Of a stretch of DNA of 64,000 bases, positions 24,546 through 36,716 are shown in pieces. Source of the stretch: Marchantia polymorpha subsp. ruderalis (lineage: Eukaryota; Streptophyta; Marchantiopsida; Marchantiales; Marchantiaceae); the NCBI GenBank assembly GCA_037833965.1, contig AP031353.1:3784501-3848500 (forward strand), given 5' to 3'. A program made the position numbers and the translations under genes. Under the pieces are notes generated by a model. The model had not been told where the DNA came from. It was given only the letters and a program-made list of their open reading frames with translations, and did not search any database. Positions within the stretch are counted from its first letter, which is position 1. Every line of letters starts with the position of its first letter.

Positions 24546-27500
24546 CTGTAATATATAAGATGGACGTATAAGAGCGAACACAACACGTTATTCTATTAAA
24601 TAATGGAGTTGGTGTGATTGCAGTTACTTGAGTAACGCAAGAACTATGATTTAAGAATGACTATTTAAGACCTAGAGTTTCAAAATATTTTCTTGAAAGA
24701 GCAAATATTTTGGAGTTTGGGGTTGGTTTTGACAACGATTCAAAAATAAAGATAAAACGTAATGTTTTATGCCGCAAAAACGACATTGGCTCAATTTCGA
24801 TATATTTTTACAGATATAGGAAAATTGTGAGTTTGGAAATAAAACACATTATGTGGTACATTTGGTTGGTGAAACTGTACCTTATCAATAAGTTTTAAGT
24901 ACATTGTATAGGTTCATGAATACCATCTTCTTCTGTCACACTGATGAAATTATATAGTATTTTACATACAACTTGCAATAATACTAGTTAGCTGTATATG
25001 TATGACTGTAAGATTTAGCCAATAATTACACTTCAAATGTGGATAGTGACATGGTATATATTTGAAAAGATTTATTTAAAAAATGTAGATGCACTCTTGT
25101 AAAGTTTGCTACTTATACCGTCTCCAATATATATCATAGTTAGACACTGGTTATGCATTATCGACATGACTTATCCAAATACTTTCATTCCAAAGGACTG
25201 AACTAAACCCATTTAATTGCTTACTATTATGATGTATTCACGTAAATGTGTATGCAAATGCAAGAATGTCATTGCTGAGCTCGCTCTTCCCCATTTATAG
25301 CGAAAATCGTCGTTCATTCAAGACACATTCATCTTCTCCATCGAAGTGTTACTCTGACAGTAGCTCCGAGCTCAAATCTGCATCAAGAGAGAGGATGGAC
25401 CGTATGAGCTCGAACATCACAACAATATGAATACACAACACACATTCTCCTGTAGTGCAGCCATTGGTCTCGTCTTCGTCTCTGTTAACTCGTGGTCGAT
25501 GTTAACGAGCATAATGGAGATGCTGATGTCTACGTAAATTCATGCCATCTCGATTTCAACACCGTGGCCTGAAGACGCACAGAAGCCGAGCTGCGTGGAA
25601 AAGGAACAGTGTCGAAATAGTCAGAAAGCATGAGATCGAATCTGCCTGCAGCTCGAGCTGAGGTGCAGCAACTCCCGCCCTCTCTGACCTTTCCAAAAGT
25701 GAACTTGCACCTAAAGAGCCTACGAGCCATTATTTTATCCTTCTGTTGCATAATCATAAACCTGCTCGAGCGTGTTCGAATCATTACTTCTCACAAATAC
25801 GTATGTACTCGAGAGAGACCTGCTGCTCGATACGAGGTTGTAGACACTGCACTCGAGAAGCAAAGTAGCAACGAGGGCACACGCAAACATTGGACGGTAA
25901 ACATGTCCAGTCCAGCCATAGCTTCGAGACCTTAGCACGTAAGCATATAAAGAAGGATGAGGGCATGTGACGCCTTCAACATGCACGAAAATTGGTGGCC
26001 TAAGTTCGAAAATTCGGTGCATGCCTTTTGCTAATCCGAGGAAGGCAAACAGTTCATTCTGTTTACTGCTGGATTTCGCACATATCCTCCGACTTTCAGA
26101 AAGAGCACAGGAGAGGACATCAGTCTTGCAAAGAGAAGGGCGGCTTGGGCCCCACCAAAAGTGTTCTCCACCCGTCCAAATTAATCCTTTTCTTCTGCTG
26201 TTGAGGAAAGCGAAAAATCCCCTCGTCTGGAGTTTCGCGCATCCAAGTTCAGCCTCCAAAACTCTTTTGAGAATTTTGGATATTTTGGGTCCTACTTAAA
26301 CAGAAAACATATTCAACACTCGACCGTCAAGGAATAATGTGAACAATATCTACTTTAAGGAACAAGTTTAGTATTCCTACTTTCAAACTGAAGTGTTCCA
26401 TTAGCAGCAGTCACGAAAGATCTCAATCGCCTTGTGAAATATCAGCAAGAAAGTTTGAATCATTCTGCGTGAAGACGTCATGAGGGGCCATAACATTGTC
26501 ACCTTCTCATCAACCACTGGTGCCAGTTCGATCTTTCCTACCATTCCTGCTTTTTGGTGCATTCATTGGTGGAGTTTATGGACAGAACTGACATTCTTTA
26601 TAGTGAGAAACTATCCGGAACACATGGTTGACCCTCTGCTATACAATCAGCTCTTTTTTCTTCGCAGCATTTTCGCTTCGCATGCTTTCCTCGTTTGGAT
26701 ATTAGGCCCCATGCTGTCGTGATATTTATTTGTGCACATCAGAGAATGGTGAATCATGGTGAGAATGGTCAATGGACGGCAAGTTATTTGCTATAGGACA
26801 GAAGCGCTAAAGATCGTATTGAATGGTCACTTTTCTTGTAATAAATATGAAAGGAACTGAAGATAAAGCAATTCCAAAGTTACCTTGCCATGCATCTTTT
26901 CATCTCTCAAGGACAGGGCAGTGACATTCTTACGCACCGCAATGCTTTGCGACGTAATAGGCAAGGATTCGGTGAACATCTGTCAGCCGCTTGCTCCTGC
27001 TGTTCGTCGGTCGCCAAACAATGGTCATCAGTATGCACATAAATAATCAACGAATGCCTTGCCGCCCCAAAACTGGAGATGCAATCTCATCCCAAACTTG
27101 CCTCAACTGGCTACTTCTCTCTTAAGTGAAGGGACATGAAGCTATTATGGGGGACAAATCCTGAGCTAGAACAAGACTCGTGCTGGCATATGAGGCAATT
27201 GTGATGGAGGAGGAATCCAGCGGACGCAGTAAAGGCCGCCGGAGACACGTAGACAGTGACCTACCTATTCCTTCATTGAGCAAGGCCTACGAGAACAGGA
27301 GAACAGGAGGAGCTCTAGGAAAAAGTACCGGAAATCATGCGGGGAAAGACGCAGACATAATTGGAGCTTCGAGTTTCTTTTGCCCTCCATGTAAGCCGAG
27401 GCTTACCTGCTGTCGACGTTGTGGCCTGAAATGTGGATTCTTTCTAGATCTCGTTGACTCGTGCGCTCCTGTATCTTCGGCAACTGCGCCCATCTCTCAG

Positions 27501-28201
27501 CCACGAAGTGCTGGACTCTCGAGTTTTGACTCTCTTGCGACATTCATGAAATGGACGTTATCCAACAGGCGATTTTCACTCCGCATATCGTGGATGGAAT
27601 GCCCAGATACAACAGCTGGGATCAAGGAACATGGCAACGAAGTCCGATTGATTCTTTGCCGACGTTTCTATAAAGTCGAACTCCGACAACACTGCAGAGA
27701 ACTCAGTCGCTCCACGTTCCTGTAGCATGCGATAAACCTCTCCAGTGCTCGATATCAATGGTACGTATCAAAACCTGCATCCTTTCATGGGAACATGATT
27801 TACGTATTCATGTGGTCGATTGTGTGCTGCAGCAACAACGTTAGTTTCCTGTGCACAGAATTCAGCTGATTTGGAAGTGTTGCCCGACATCGTTGTGTGT
27901 GAGCAATCGGGACCAGTTGAGATGGACAGCAATGGCCAGCAAGCACAGCCGCAGATTGTGTCTGAGTTGTGCGAGTTCCTGAACTGCGAATAGTTGCTTT
28001 GATAATTTGGTCTCAGAAGTTGGTTCGGGATGCACTCTTCCAATCGATGAGCCTTTACTCCAGAACCAGAAGGTTTAGTGATAAACGAATTCTGAAATCA
28101 CCGGTCTGTGATTTTGCACATTTGCAATGAAAGTGCTGCATGAGGTCGATTACTGAGTCTACTGACTGTGCTTTGCTTGCCTGCTTTGTAATACGAAGGG
28201 T
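24546..28201. other. Intergenic DNA, no gene recognised
   Basis: AT-rich to about 25,240, then moderate GC. Open frames on both strands at 25,630-26,299 and a 181-codon plus frame at 27,180-27,725 have no domain I recognise; the last has a Cys-rich stretch (CPPCKPRLTCCRRCGLKCG) that resembles no known knuckle spacing. The final part is the promoter region of the NPF gene that starts at 28,202. Confidence 0.45.
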
Positions 28202-31200
28202 ATGGAGAACGGCTCTGCTCCTCTAAGGGAACAAGATTCACTGGGTGGAGATACGCCTCCTGCGCAGACGGAAATCGAAGATGGATATCGAGTCATGGAT
28301 CTCAGAGGACGTCCAGTTGATTTTACGAAAACGGGAGCATGGAAGTCAGCGCCACACGTGTACGGCAAGTTTCCTGAAACCTTTGCTCACAGTAGAGATT
28401 GCAATGCCCATTCGAGAATTTGTGTCGAGATACCAAACCATTCTCAGCGACAGTCCTCGCCATATTATATCAATCTATGTCGTTTGCTCATGACGTCCCT
28501 GAATCTGATGACCTTGAGTAGTTACATCTTCTGGAAACAGTTCTACTCAGATTGTCCACCTGATAATCTCTAAGGATGCACTGTCTGGTTTTGAGGACGG
28601 ACAAGGTTAGGTCACAAGTCTCAATAGGAAAATCCAAAAGGTTTATTCCGGCTGTGATCAGCAGCAACGATGAAGATTTTTGCTGTCGACAGCAAATTAC
28701 GCGGTCTACATCAAATGCCCCATGTGAATGTGTTGGCTGTTCACATCTTCTCGTAGCTGTGACGAAGGTTTTGATTAAGATAAAGCGTTTAGCTGCTCTT
28801 GCAGACTTATGCTCTGAGCACGAGACGGAATGATTTGTTGAATGAACTGTTGGCAGCTGCTGTGTTTCGAATATCACGTGCGGCTCGAAATTGGACATTT
28901 TGAAGTACTCGGTCCACGAAGCGGATCTGACGATGCCGTCTGAATTGATTTTCTGCCTGCAGCCATGAATTTCGCCGATTTTCAAGCGTCGATCATGGTG
29001 ATCATCAACTGCGTCCCGTACCTCGTTGATCGCACGCACATGCGCATCACGGATGCCGCCACGGCCAGTAATGTGCTCTCAGGCACCGGCTACATCCTCA
29101 CAGTGCTCGGAGGATTCGTGGCCGACAGCTATTTGGGTGCGTACTGGACCATCACAGCGGGCGCTGCGATATTTGCCACGGTAATTCTGTTGATCTGGAT
29201 CCGCCATTAGCACTCTACGAAGATGATGGGCATCGTCAGAAGACGACCAGACCCTTGAAACAGTCTCTCTGTCATCTGAATTTTATGGACTCAACCTCGT
29301 GCCTCAGATGAATCGAGCAGGCAATTCGAGAACCCGATTGCCTGCAAATTGAGGCAGTGCTAGTGAATCGTCTTGCTGCAGATGTGAGTTTCCATTTGGG
29401 TAGACAGACATTGACCTCTTGAATATGTATTGCAATTGACCATAGGGACTGGGGCTGCTGACGTTCACGGTTTCATACTCAGGCTTGCAACCTCCAGAAT
29501 GCACACCGTCAGCGACGGTGGAGTGCAGTCCAGCAGGAGCCAAGTTCATGGCTCCGGTGTATCTAGCATTTTACATTATTGCCGTGGGAATAGGAGCAAT
29601 GCGAGCCAACATTGCATCGTTTGGTGCGGACCAGTTCGACGATAACTCCAAATTGGAGAAGAAGCAGAGCATTCACTACTACGTCTGGTTCTACTTCACC
29701 ACGAATATGGGATTTCTGTTGACCTTCGTGTTCGGCGTGTATCTCGTGGAGAACGTGAGCTTCGGCTGGGGCTATGGTTTCAGCCTCATGGTCTTCAGCC
29801 TATGCGCTTGCTATTTCCTCCTCGGCACTCCCAAGTACAGACACAAAGCTCCGGCCGGAAGCTTCCTCACCCGTGTCGCGCAAGTCGTTGTGGCTGCTTT
29901 CCGTAATCTCAAAGTCGATGCCCCGGACGATCCGTCGCTGCTGTTCGATTCTTATCTTCCCGGCAGCAGAAAGCTCGCTCATACGGACAAATTGAGGTAC
30001 ATATGAATTAATCCTCCCGCAAAATGTTTTCGGTTTTCACAATTTTACTTCGTCAATTCAGCAGAGTAGATGAATCACATCGGGATCGAACGGGGAAGGT
30101 CTCGCCCATCGTCGTGGTAAAGCATGAACGAATCAGCTACGCTATAAGCAGCAGCACGTACGCGCAGCATGAGCTCGATGACTGCAGATGTAGACCTACC
30201 AGATCTTCTTCTACAATGGAGTATCTGTATATCTGTATTCGCTCGATTGCAGAATGACTTCAGTTAATGTTCTATTTCGAGCAAAATCCGATCGAAGTCT
30301 ACGGACAGAGGGCTCTGTGATCCATATCAGACTCGCTGCTCAGAACATTTTCAGACAGGGCTGCAAAGACCGAGGGCTGCAATCGAATCGAGGTGCATGG
30401 TGCGCAGGCTCGGGTCAGGCTGAGCCTGAATTAGCGAATAGGCCGAATGGCACAGCAGCGATCGTAGAGCATAGAGCTGATGCAGGATGCGCGTGGACAT
30501 GGGCAGGTTTCTGGACAAGGCGGCAGTGGTGCAGAAGGGGGCGGCCGACACGAAGGACCGATGGCGAGTGTGCGGCGTGACGCAGGTGGAGGAGACGAAG
30601 CGCATTCTGCAGATGTTGCCGATTTGGGCGACGACGTGCTGCGTGTCGCTCGTCTTCTCGCAGCTAGTGACCTACACCGTGACCCAGGGCGCGACACTGG
30701 ACCGAAAGTGGGGCGAGCACTTTGAGGTGCCGGCTGCGTCGCTGTCGGCCATCTTCGTCCTCATCTCTTTATGCACCGTCCCGCTTTACGACAGCCTGTT
30801 CGTGCCGCTCGTGCGGAAATTCACCAAGCATCCCTACGGCCTCAGCTGCTTACAGCGCCTCGGAGTGTCCATCGTCTGCGCAATTCTGCTCATGTGCGTG
30901 GCTGCGCTGGTCGAGCGCAAGCGTGTCACTGTCGTCCGCGATCTGGGCTTCGAGGATCTGCCTCTGGGCTCGTATGACCTCCCCATGAGCATGTGGTGGC
31001 TGCTGCCCCAATTCATCCTGGCGGCCCAGGTCGAGATGTTCTACTACCTCTCCTCCTACCAATTCTTCTACTACGAGGCCTCGGATCAGACCCGCAGCAT
31101 CGCCAGCTCGTTCACGTACTCCGCCTCCGCCATGGGCTACTACCTGAGCTCCGTGATCAACGACCTCGTCAACAGCGCCACCAAGAATGGCCAGGTACGA

Positions 31201-31714
31201 GTCTCTCCCATCCCCTCGATGCAATTGCAATTTCAATTGCAATTGAGCTGCATTGTTTATGAGTCGGGTTCGCAACCCCATGAGCACGAGACGGTGGATC
31301 TCCATGCATCTCTTGCAGCATCTTCGAGTGCATTGTGGTGATCGAGGGTCGGTGACTCGTGCAGCCGTACTCCTGCTGTGTTCTGGATCAGGCTCCAATC
31401 TCGCCCCATAATCTGAGTCTGAGCCTGGGACCTGGGGCGCTCTGAGCAATTGTGACTCCACGTGACAACCACCAATCGTACAATTCTAGCTTTCACTCCC
31501 TGCGCTCCCTTTGATCATGATTGACTCGACAGTGCTTGATCTGATGCAGGGAGGTGGATGGCTGACCGACCAGCTGAACCATGGAGGCCTAGCGAAGTTC
31601 TACTGGCTTCTGGCCATTCTTCTGGGGGTGGATTTTGTCTTCTTCCTCATCGCCGCCAACTGGTACCAGTACAAATTCGACTGGTTCCACCAGAACACGC
31701 CCTCCAACGATTAG
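28202..31714 (+). CDS. NPF (NRT1/PTR family) transporter, copy 1
   Basis: Membrane transporter of the proton-dependent oligopeptide/nitrate (MFS) superfamily. Plant members move nitrate, peptides, hormones or specialised metabolites; the substrate here is unknown. Exons: 28202-28364, 28963-29180, 29446-29996, 30507-31194 and 31550-31714, joining in frame (phases 1, 0, 2, 0) to 594 residues, normal for the family. Visible landmarks: TM2-3 segment ending DSYLGAYWTI (exon 2), FGADQFDD and VWFYFTTNMG (exon 3), the cytosolic loop after TM6 with KAPAGSF, QVEETKR before TM7, KHPYGLS, WWLLPQF and YYEASDQTRS (exon 4), and the final TM with YQYKFDW (exon 5). Twelve TM segments are expected. A stop 39 bp upstream with no intervening ATG supports the start. 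Intron 1 uses a GC donor. The TM1 ExxE[K/R] motif is replaced by NxxDF. Exon 4 is clearly more GC-rich than its paralogue at 52-58 kb. Confidence 0.92.
28365..28962 (+). other. GC-AG intron 1 of NPF copy 1
   Basis: The donor reads tacg|gcaagt, with GC instead of GT but otherwise a perfect match to the GC-donor consensus; the acceptor is ctgcctgcag. The paralogue at 52 kb has gtacga at the same codon and phase, so the intron position is ancestral and the donor changed in one copy. GC-AG introns are spliced by the major spliceosome but are a small minority in plants. Confidence 0.82.
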
Positions 31715-34700
31715 GTGCAAAAGTGAATTGGTCAACTCGCCATGCGCATCGAGGTTTTGGTCATACTCTGGACTCTACAGTCGCATTGAAGATCCCAGTC
31801 CCCGAGAGTCCAAGCCCCGTCCACGTAAAAGTTCTGCTCAGCCGCTGCTTTTTCCTTCAATCATGAAAGTGCTGTAGGCCCACGTTCATGTGCACGGCCA
31901 TGTAAACGGTGGACGGCAGAGTGGGGCCAGAACTTTCTCAGATCGTAGTCTCGCCCATCTTAGTTCTTATCAGTTTTTCTTTTCTGCTCGTTTATTCTTT
32001 CTTTTCTCGAATTCTCTCGAGTGCATCCGTTATTTCTGAAAGATGCACATTCTCGAGAGGTCGTAGGCACACCTCGCTCTCGACTGTAGTTGTTAGTTCA
32101 GATTAGGTCTCGTTGATCATTGCTGCCTCTGACATGATGAAGAAGATGAAAGCAGATAGAACATGAAGAAGATACAACATGAAAGCAGCTCCAAGACACT
32201 GAGGATCCTAGAAACGTGTATTTTCCATGCCGTCTCATAACACAACAGTGAATATTAAACTCCACTTTGTACAAAAAGTTCCAAGTTTGCAAGATGATAC
32301 GAGTCAAGATGGCTTTAATGATCTCGTGGCAAGACATGAGGAAGGCGATAGCAAGGTAGACTTATTCGTGCAAGATGCCACCAGGGTAGATTTAGAGATG
32401 TAGAGCCCCTGACGTGATTGTCAAAGATATTTATTGTACCACAACTTATGTAGTTGCCATGGCCTCCCGAACCTTACCGTTGTCGTGTTCAGTCTCAAGT
32501 AGACGATGAGTGACACTTCATTCTCAAACTATCTTTCTGAAGCAATAGTCTTAGGATTTTATCGTTAAAAGCTGATGATATGTTAATTAGATCATAAGCT
32601 TTTAGTTACTAAACCAGAAGCGTCATCATAGAGATTTGGTGACACCCAGAGCAAGATGTACGTGACGCCGTCATGGTTACGTTAAAACTAATTCATCTCA
32701 AACATTCCCTCGCACGGAGCCGTATAACTGTCTATTCATGTGTAATCAAATCCTTATATCCTTCAGATTCATAAAGTCAAAACAGTCTTGACCAGATGCT
32801 CTTTCATGCCATGAAGACCACCAGAATGATTTATCTCTACAGTCTCAGTACACTATTAGCCTCCAAATGCATGCGTGGAGGCCATCTTGGCATGTTGTTT
32901 GTAGACTTAACTCACTATGAAGAGCCAAGCGATACCTTTATGACAGTTCAATCGCATGACGAAGGAGCAAAGTGTCCACCACAACCCATCCAGCGAGTTC
33001 AGTCTTTGGTCCACTTTGGTCTACAAGAGTCCACTGCGCACTTCATTTCCAGACCTGCGACATCACCTCCCGGCACTTCTCAGGCTTCTACTCTTTGTCT
33101 TCGAGTGAGCAAAGTTTTGCCATGGTCATATCCTGGCAGATGGCAAAGGCCTTACGACGTCTTACGTGGTGGAACGAGCAATCACTTGATCGAAGAAGAA
33201 GTGGCATCATTAGAAGTCACTGACGTTTATTGTGAATTAGTTAACTCCCATCAGACAGTGGCTTCTATCAGTGGTGAAAACTAATCATCCTATGGCAAGA
33301 AAACGAATCTGCTAACCCACTCATTGATGTACGATAAAAGTATCCAGAGAAAGATCACGAGCACTTGCGGCTTTCCAACTGCCTCAGGGATGAGGCAGTT
33401 GAAGGGCCCGAAGCCAGGAACTTCCGTATGACTGGTGAGCTGACTTTTCTCAGAGTCCCCCACTGAACCAGCGAAAAGGCTCGTTACCGACGGTGCTTCT
33501 CATGAAGAAGACGTTCGATGCTGACGATGGACTGAGGGGAGTCTATACCAACCTGTAGCTTACATGTCGAGCGCAGAGGAACATGGGGTTTCTGCGTCAC
33601 ACTCTGCCGGAAGCAGAAAATAGTATAAAGGGCATGGGGAGAGTGCAATTGTTACAGGGAGGTGAATTCATGCCTTTACCGGACTTCGACCGTATTTCAG
33701 TTCCAGGTGCATAATCGTTGGGCAGATTTACAATGTAGACTTTAAACATGTCTGTTCCCGCACTGTCAGCACTTTTCACACATTCTACCGCTTTATCCGA
33801 TTTAATTGAAGTTACAACTTGACAGACATTCGATCGATTGCAAGCTGTTGATGACGGAACGTTCTTCTGATCGAGGGGATCTGTCTCAGATATCCTCGTT
33901 CGAGATTGGCCACCACATCGCTCTTGATGATTTTGTGGATGACACTCCTGCCTGAGTTTGCAGCTCAAGGTATCAATGAAACGTCTCGGAATTTTGTCAT
34001 CCTCTCGCATGGTTGAGCTGCATGTTCGGTCTAATGGTAAAGGGGGAACGCCGGTGGACGAACAAATGGCTTGCCTATGATAGGATGAACGTATTGCCTA
34101 TCTTCTCCGATCCAATCTGCAGGTTCCTCTCTTTCCCTTTTGACCTCGTTCAACCACAGCGTGTTGGAGGAGGCATGCACATTAATGAAACGACTGACAA
34201 AGACTCAGAATGACTTGCATCATTTTAAACCTGGAGATTTATGCTTGTTACGTCGGACGTGCACATGAAAACCAAGGTATCGGTGAACGACGATGAATGA
34301 CACTCCAAATTTATCATCGAGTTGCCAACAACGCGAGTTCCTCCCTTTGCTATTTGGTGGTGCTCGGTGAATAAAACGCAGTTGACGTATAATGACGACA
34401 AGGAGATATATGGCCAGATGGTTGAACTCTGTGATGGTCGTCTGCCATTCATTGTCAATCTTCTTTACAACGACGAGTCGAGCAGCTGAAAAAAATCAAG
34501 AGATGGATGGATTGCGGGGGAAATTAGTTAGATAGTCAGTAATTCTGTCAACAACCTTGGACTCCTCAAAATTCAGCTGATTAAGTGACGGGATAATGAT
34601 TTGATATCGGTGATCCCTGTTATGAACCTGCGGACCAGCTTATGCACATGCGATATCTTTAACCTCGTCCAGATCATGAGCTTCATATGTACAGTAGCTT

Positions 34701-35938
34701 GCTATCGAATGATCATGAATAAGAGATTCGATTTACAAGTTTCGGTGTTGCGTAAAATTCGAAACCTCATTCTTCTATATGAATTTGTCAGTGAAAATCA
34801 CCCCGATTCAGTTCGCAGTCAGCCAAATCCAACTGTTTCTCTTATCACACTCCCGATCTTCATTCAAACGCTGACCCTCCAGATTAAGCAAGTAGTTTGA
34901 CAGAAGCTCATGGTGCTGACCATCACTGCGACCGTGCTTTCACCCCGTCCACTATATGGTGTTCAGGTTACGCCCCGAAATTTTCAGCTTCACGAACGAG
35001 TCCAGTTTTCGCAATGCTTATACCTCTAATCGCTGAGAAGTGAGAGATATTTGTTTTGATCTGAAAACTCAAAGCCCCTGAAATTCCTCGACATGTTTGA
35101 CATTTACCTCTTCAGAAAACCAGAACAAGCATCCCATACCATTTGATGTACATGATTATATCCTGAAATTCAGGAAGATCTTCTCTTGTTTGACTATTTG
35201 TGAGCTAATTGGCATGCAATCGATGCATTGGTTGGGAACTTCTGTGACTGCCTTGCGGACTAGAGACTAGAAGGTTCTTACAGGAAAGCGACAAGGATCA
35301 AAAGGATAGTTTAGCTGCATCCATGTGAGTGGCATGTAGAAGCATGGGAAAACAATAAGTATCTTACGACTTATTGAATGAACTCAACTGGTTGGCGCCT
35401 CGAACGAAGTATTTTCTCCATGTGACATGAAAGTCATCACGTCTTAGTTCAGTGGATACTGATCTACACATGCTGGTTGATATTGTAGCGGAAAAGTTGA
35501 AGGAAGTAAATTCCTGACAGCTTTGAAATAGCCGGCATAAAGTGATAATACTGGCGGCAAGCACATGATTAGAACTTTGCCACATCATGTTTTGAGTATG
35601 AGCTGGAAATGAATGTCCTCTATTTCCGTTGTTAAACACTTCGCACCAGAACACTGAATCGGCGGTCGCTTCTCGCAATTCATGTTACTTCCATACGAAC
35701 AAGAAGGCCTTCGCGGAACATTTGACATTCTTTCGTTTATTGATATGGCTTTGATATTTTGATCTAGGAATCTGGACAGAATCTTCAGTTCTCATGGGAA
35801 ACCCACGTGAGCTTGAAGTCATTGCTCTACCAGCTATCTCTACATACTTCTTTAGAATCTCCGTTTATGACCTGCTATAAGGATTAGGTTACGACCCATC
35901 ATAATAATGTGAAGGGTCGTAGTCTGACATGGAATGGA
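31715..35938. other. Intergenic DNA, no gene recognised
   Basis: The first few hundred bases are the 3' untranslated region of NPF copy 1. Beyond that are open frames without known domains: 32,796-33,284 plus (162 codons) and 33,597-34,010 minus (137 codons). At 34,232-34,490 a plus-strand frame with one stop has protein-like composition but no family I can name. A compact hairpin lies at 33,376. Confidence 0.45.
33376..33401. repeat. Stem-loop, 11-bp stem, 4-nt loop
   Basis: Arms caactgcctca and tgaggcagttg pair perfectly around the loop ggga. No gene of a known type is next to it, so its role, if any, is unknown. Confidence 0.75.
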
Positions 35939-36716
35939 CAAAGTCAATTCCCCTTACTTCTGGTCTTGTGATCAACTTCATATAAGACATAATTAAATGG
36001 ATTCCTCCAAGGTATTGGAATATTGTACAGTTCTGAACCCAGACCATTCGATTAGCGAAGTCACAGAGGTGCTGCATTTCAGGAAGGATAAATGTGGTCA
36101 ATGATTGCCAACGTCACCGCGTTCCTCACATCATAGATCACAGAGTTTCCTTCTCTCAAGCGTATCACACATTATTATTAACCACCAACTGTTTGTGTCA
36201 CAGAACAGTGTCTCAGATAGTCGAACATCCAGTCAAACAGAGGCCATGTTTCGCGTTCCTGGTGATGAATGCTCTGCTGAACAGTATTCAGCAGTCCTAA
36301 TCATCTGATTTTCATTATTTTCTATGCCAAAGTCAATTCCCCTTACTTCTGGTCTTGTGATCAACTTCATATAAGACATAATTAAATGGATTCCTCCAAG
36401 GTATTGGAATATTGTACAGTTCTGAACCCAGACCATTCGATTAGCGAAGTCACAGAGGTGCTGCATTTCAGGAAGGATAAATGTGGTCAATGATTGCCAA
36501 CGTCACCGCGTTCCTCACATCATAGATCACAGAGTTTCCTTCTCTCAAGCGTATCACACATTATTATTAACCACCAACTGTTTGTGTCACAGAACAGTGT
36601 CTCAGATAGTCGAACATCCAGTCAAACAGAGGCCATGTTTCGCGTTCCTGGTGATGAATGCTCTGCTGAACAGTATTCAGCAGTCCTAATCATCTGATTT
36701 TCATTATTTTCTATGC
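35939..36716 (+). repeat. 389-bp tandem duplication, copies identical
   Basis: Two direct copies, 35939-36327 and 36328-36716, with period 389 bp. The open frames inside are identical in both copies (for example 36094-36300 and 36483-36689), so I see no differences. Only four bases (caaa) are shared at the junctions. Either a very recent duplication or an assembly artefact. The unit carries no recognised gene. Confidence 0.92.

Noticed and set aside
27180-27725. 181-codon open frame with a Cys-rich stretch
   Set aside because: The longest open frame outside the known genes and repeats, but Cys spacing fits no known finger or knuckle and no homologue or intron structure was recognised.
30722-31461. 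Long open frames on both strands over NPF copy 1 exon 4
   Set aside because: The exon is GC-rich, so alternative frames lack stops; the transporter frame is the conserved one.
32796-33284. 162-codon plus-strand open frame
   Set aside because: Faint resemblance to retroelement polyprotein ends was considered, but no diagnostic motif is present.
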